Below, piece by piece: positions 18,617 to 21,000 of a stretch of 21,000 nt of DNA. The stretch covers positions 500,001 to 521,000 of the forward strand of contig NC_135571.1 in the NCBI RefSeq assembly GCF_964340395.1, in the 5' to 3' direction. Below the pieces are notes generated by a model. The model had not been told where the DNA came from and ran no database searches. It was given only the letters and a program-made list of their open reading frames with translations. This DNA is from Glandiceps talaboti. Its lineage: Eukaryota > Hemichordata > Enteropneusta > Spengelidae. The first letter of the stretch is position 1, and the number at the start of each line of letters is the position of its first letter. Both the position numbers and the translations under genes were made by a program.

Positions 18617-19015
18617 ACTACTACGGAAACCAAACTATAGCCAAACTAAGCTAGGTACAAACTCTCCCTATTATTACAACCACGGAAACCAAACTATAGC
18701 CAAACTAAGCTAGGTACAAACTCTCCCTATTATTACAACCACGGAAACCAAACTATAGCCAAACTAAGCTAGGTACAAACTCTATTATTACAACCACGGA
18801 AACCAAACTATAGTCAAACTAAGCTAGGTACAAACTCTCCCTATTATTGCAAATACGGAAACCAAACTATAGCCAAACTAAGCTAGGTACAAACTCTCCC
18901 TATTATTACAACCACGGAACCCAAACTATAGCCAAACTAAGCTAGGTACAAATTCTATTATTACAACTACGGAAACCAAACTATAGTCAAACTAAGCTAG
19001 GTACAAACTCCCCCT
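18617..19015. repeat. 59/55-bp tandem array with 173-bp higher-order period
   Basis: The marker ACGGAA recurs at 18623, 18682, 18741, 18796, 18855, 18914 and 18969, i.e. spacings 59, 59, 55, 59, 59, 55. The 55-bp units lack 4 bases (CCCT) before ATTATT. The copies after each short unit carry TAGTCAAAC rather than TAGCCAAAC. Confidence 0.95.
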
Positions 19016-19993
19016 GTTGGTCTCTGATAGCAAGTTTTATCCAACAATCTATAAATTCATCCTTATTCAGGTTTACACTATCTAGATCGGGCCTGATAAA
19101 AAAGATTGTGCGGTTCCGATTACGCTCAATTTTAGAATAGGCGGGGTGGGTAGATTTTTTATTGTTATTTTCTTTTTCATGTTTGAGTGTCTAGTTCAGG
19201 TAGTTACGTTTTCCGTTGTTTTCCATATGGCCTCTGTACGTGTTATTGGTTTCTTCTCATCTGATGTACAGTTATTATAGATTGGATGAACAGTTTTATA
19301 TTGTCTTTTTAAGTTGATGTCAGTTTCCGCATCCACTATCTCTGGCGAGACTTCACAATTTTCCCGATTTTATTATTGTTTTATCGGATATCTAAAAAAT
19401 GTTTATGGTCGGCAGTGAAAAACTAGGTGGGGTTGGGGAACCGGAACCAAACAAATTATAACCAAAATAATACTTTTAGTTTGTGTGTATCTTAATAGCA
19501 CATTCAATTGATTTTCGTTGTGGTGTTGCTCAGCCAATATACAAATAATAGAGAAATTCCTCAAAGGGATACTTCTCTAGAGTCGTGAAGTGCGTGGCCA
19601 GGGCTTATTTTGTAGTTCGTAATGAGTGGCTATTCATATTGTGACGTGTTACATCGATCGATGTCCAGTTACTTTTGAACATAACAGACGTTGGACGTGT
19701 TGTTGCTAGCTAACCATGCAGTTTGATCAGACCTCTGTGTTTGGAGGTATCTTCTACCTCCAAGGTAAATTACTGTATCCTTTTATCCATTGTTTTTCTT
19801 TGTTTCAATTAATTTTCCTGTCGCACACCAAACTATACCAAACTTCACCAACGCCATGATGATGTTTTGCAAAAATAGAAGCAATTTTAAGTCTGACCCG
19901 AAAATACTATTAGGAGAATGAGAAAGACTAAACTTTCATAAATGAACTTTCATAAAACTACTATTAAAATCAAGTAACCTGAAACGAAACTTT
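19016..19993. other. AT-rich stretch without gene; one perfect hairpin
   Basis: TTGGAGGTA (19741-19749) and TACCTCCAA (19755-19763) form a perfect 9-bp stem around TCTTC. The piece TGATAGCAAGTTTT at about 19026 also occurs at about 9019, suggesting a shared dispersed repeat. No coding exon recognised. Confidence 0.5.
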
Positions 19994-20425
19994 GTCTGAC
20001 TGAAATCTTCGCAACACTGCCACATTTTATCGTCTGACTAAACAAAAAAATCTTACCAACATTGCTACATTTTATCGTCTGACTAAACAAAAAAATCTTA
20101 CCAACATTGCTACATTTTATCGTCTGACTAAACAAAAAAATCTTCGCAACACTGCCACATTTTATCGTCTGACTAAACAAAAAAATCTTCGCAACACTGC
20201 CACATTTTATCGTCTGACTAAACAAAAAAATCTTACCAACACTGCCACATTTTATCGTCTGACTAAACAAAAAAAATCTTACCAACACTGAAATATCGTC
20301 TGACTAAACAAAAAAATCTTACCAACACTGCCACATTTTATCTTTTGACTAACCAAAAAAAATCTTACCAACATTGCTACATTTTATCGCCTGACTACAT
20401 TTTATCGTCTGACTCAACAAAAATC
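19994..20425. repeat. 45-bp tandem array, open in one minus-strand frame
   Basis: GTCTGAC recurs at 19994, 20032, 20077, 20122, 20167, 20212 and 20257 (45-bp spacing from the second), then 20298, about 20343, 20389 and 20407. Units mix CTTCGCAACACTGCC and CTTACCAACATTGCT types. On the minus strand the 15-codon unit reads FLFSQTIKCGSVAKI without stops over about 6 copies. The frame (19950-20288) has no upstream exon support. Confidence 0.93.
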
Positions 20426-21000
20426 TTACCATTAGCGATCTTGTTGAGCAAAATTTACTGTAAAGTTGGTAAATGTTTTGTAGATCCAGACGACATTTTG
20501 TTTCAGGCCTCGTGATTTATCCGTTCACCAATATAGACAAGTACAGAATGGCCTCAAGGGAAGTCTGTTAGGCTTGATAGTCTACGTTTTAATGGGTTTA
20601 CCCTACTTAAACGTTTCAAAATAGCAAAATAGAGAAGACAGTGTCTACAACTATTCATGTATTTAGAATCAAAACAAAACATTGCTTTCGTGTGATGTTG
20701 CTTACGGGCAAACCAAACAGTGTCTCTTGGATTCACTTTACTATTACCATAACGTTGCCAAAGTTTGAGTGTTCCGTTCAAGACTTGTTTTTTGATGCGG
20801 GTTCATTAAAAAGAAAAGAGTTATCATTTCTCTCTGTGTGTCGATTAGTTTTGCACAACAAATACATTAATAATGATATATCTATGTTGTATTACGACTC
20901 AATCTATCTAATAACGTATAATGTATCAGTTGTTGTTCGGGCCGGGGACGTTCCACACTATCGTTGTCTATCAGTAATTGTTTTTTGTCGTTATTATTCT
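20426..21000. other. Right end of window, no gene supported
   Basis: A 75-codon minus-strand frame at 20554-20781 (MNGTLKLWQRYG..., HHTKAMFCFDSKY) is not recognised and has no splice or domain support. Nothing else seen. Confidence 0.4.

Overview
The window is animal nuclear DNA. It is AT-rich, has GT-AG introns with GTAAGT-type donors, exons of 47 to 353 bases, and very many micro- and minisatellites. The encoded modules (C-type lectin, astacin metalloprotease, thrombospondin type 1, a WSC-like cysteine-rich module) and the decayed SINE, LINE and LTR pieces suggest a marine invertebrate. I cannot name the phylum from the sequence.

One gene is well supported. It lies on the minus strand between 14670 and 4774, and I assembled it from 15 exons whose phases all agree (2307 nt, 768 codons plus stop). 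The predicted secreted protein reads: signal peptide, C-type lectin domain 1, charged linker, astacin propeptide with an aspartate-switch motif, a furin-type RKR site, astacin protease with an intact zinc site, TSP1, a WSC-like GCW-R-D module, a second TSP1, and a second C-type lectin domain. The second lectin domain stops short of its last conserved cysteines, with an AATAAA signal about 50 bases downstream. A protease flanked by lectin domains at both ends is the most interesting item here.

The introns of this gene hold the repeats: a 20-bp minisatellite (7735-7971), a tRNA-derived SINE (about 9050-9190), a G-rich dispersed repeat present twice (5861-6010 and 9491-9640), a candidate LTR end with a perfect tRNA-Leu-type primer binding site (9930-9948), a LINE reverse-transcriptase tail (about 11545-11695), and long TA, TATG and CATA tracts tightly flanking several exons.

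Outside the gene, 85-950 is an 11-bp minisatellite with a duplicated 317-bp higher-order block. At 1168-1391 (minus) an open frame with a good donor resembles the C-terminal winged helix of the replication-licensing factor Cdt1; this is tentative. To the right of the gene lie a 24-bp array next to the probable 5' end (14929-15080), several compound microsatellites (15352-17754), a decayed LINE tail (about 16261-16420), a 59/55-bp array with a 173-bp higher-order period (18617-19015), and a 45-bp array (19994-20425). I see no convincing gene in the rest.
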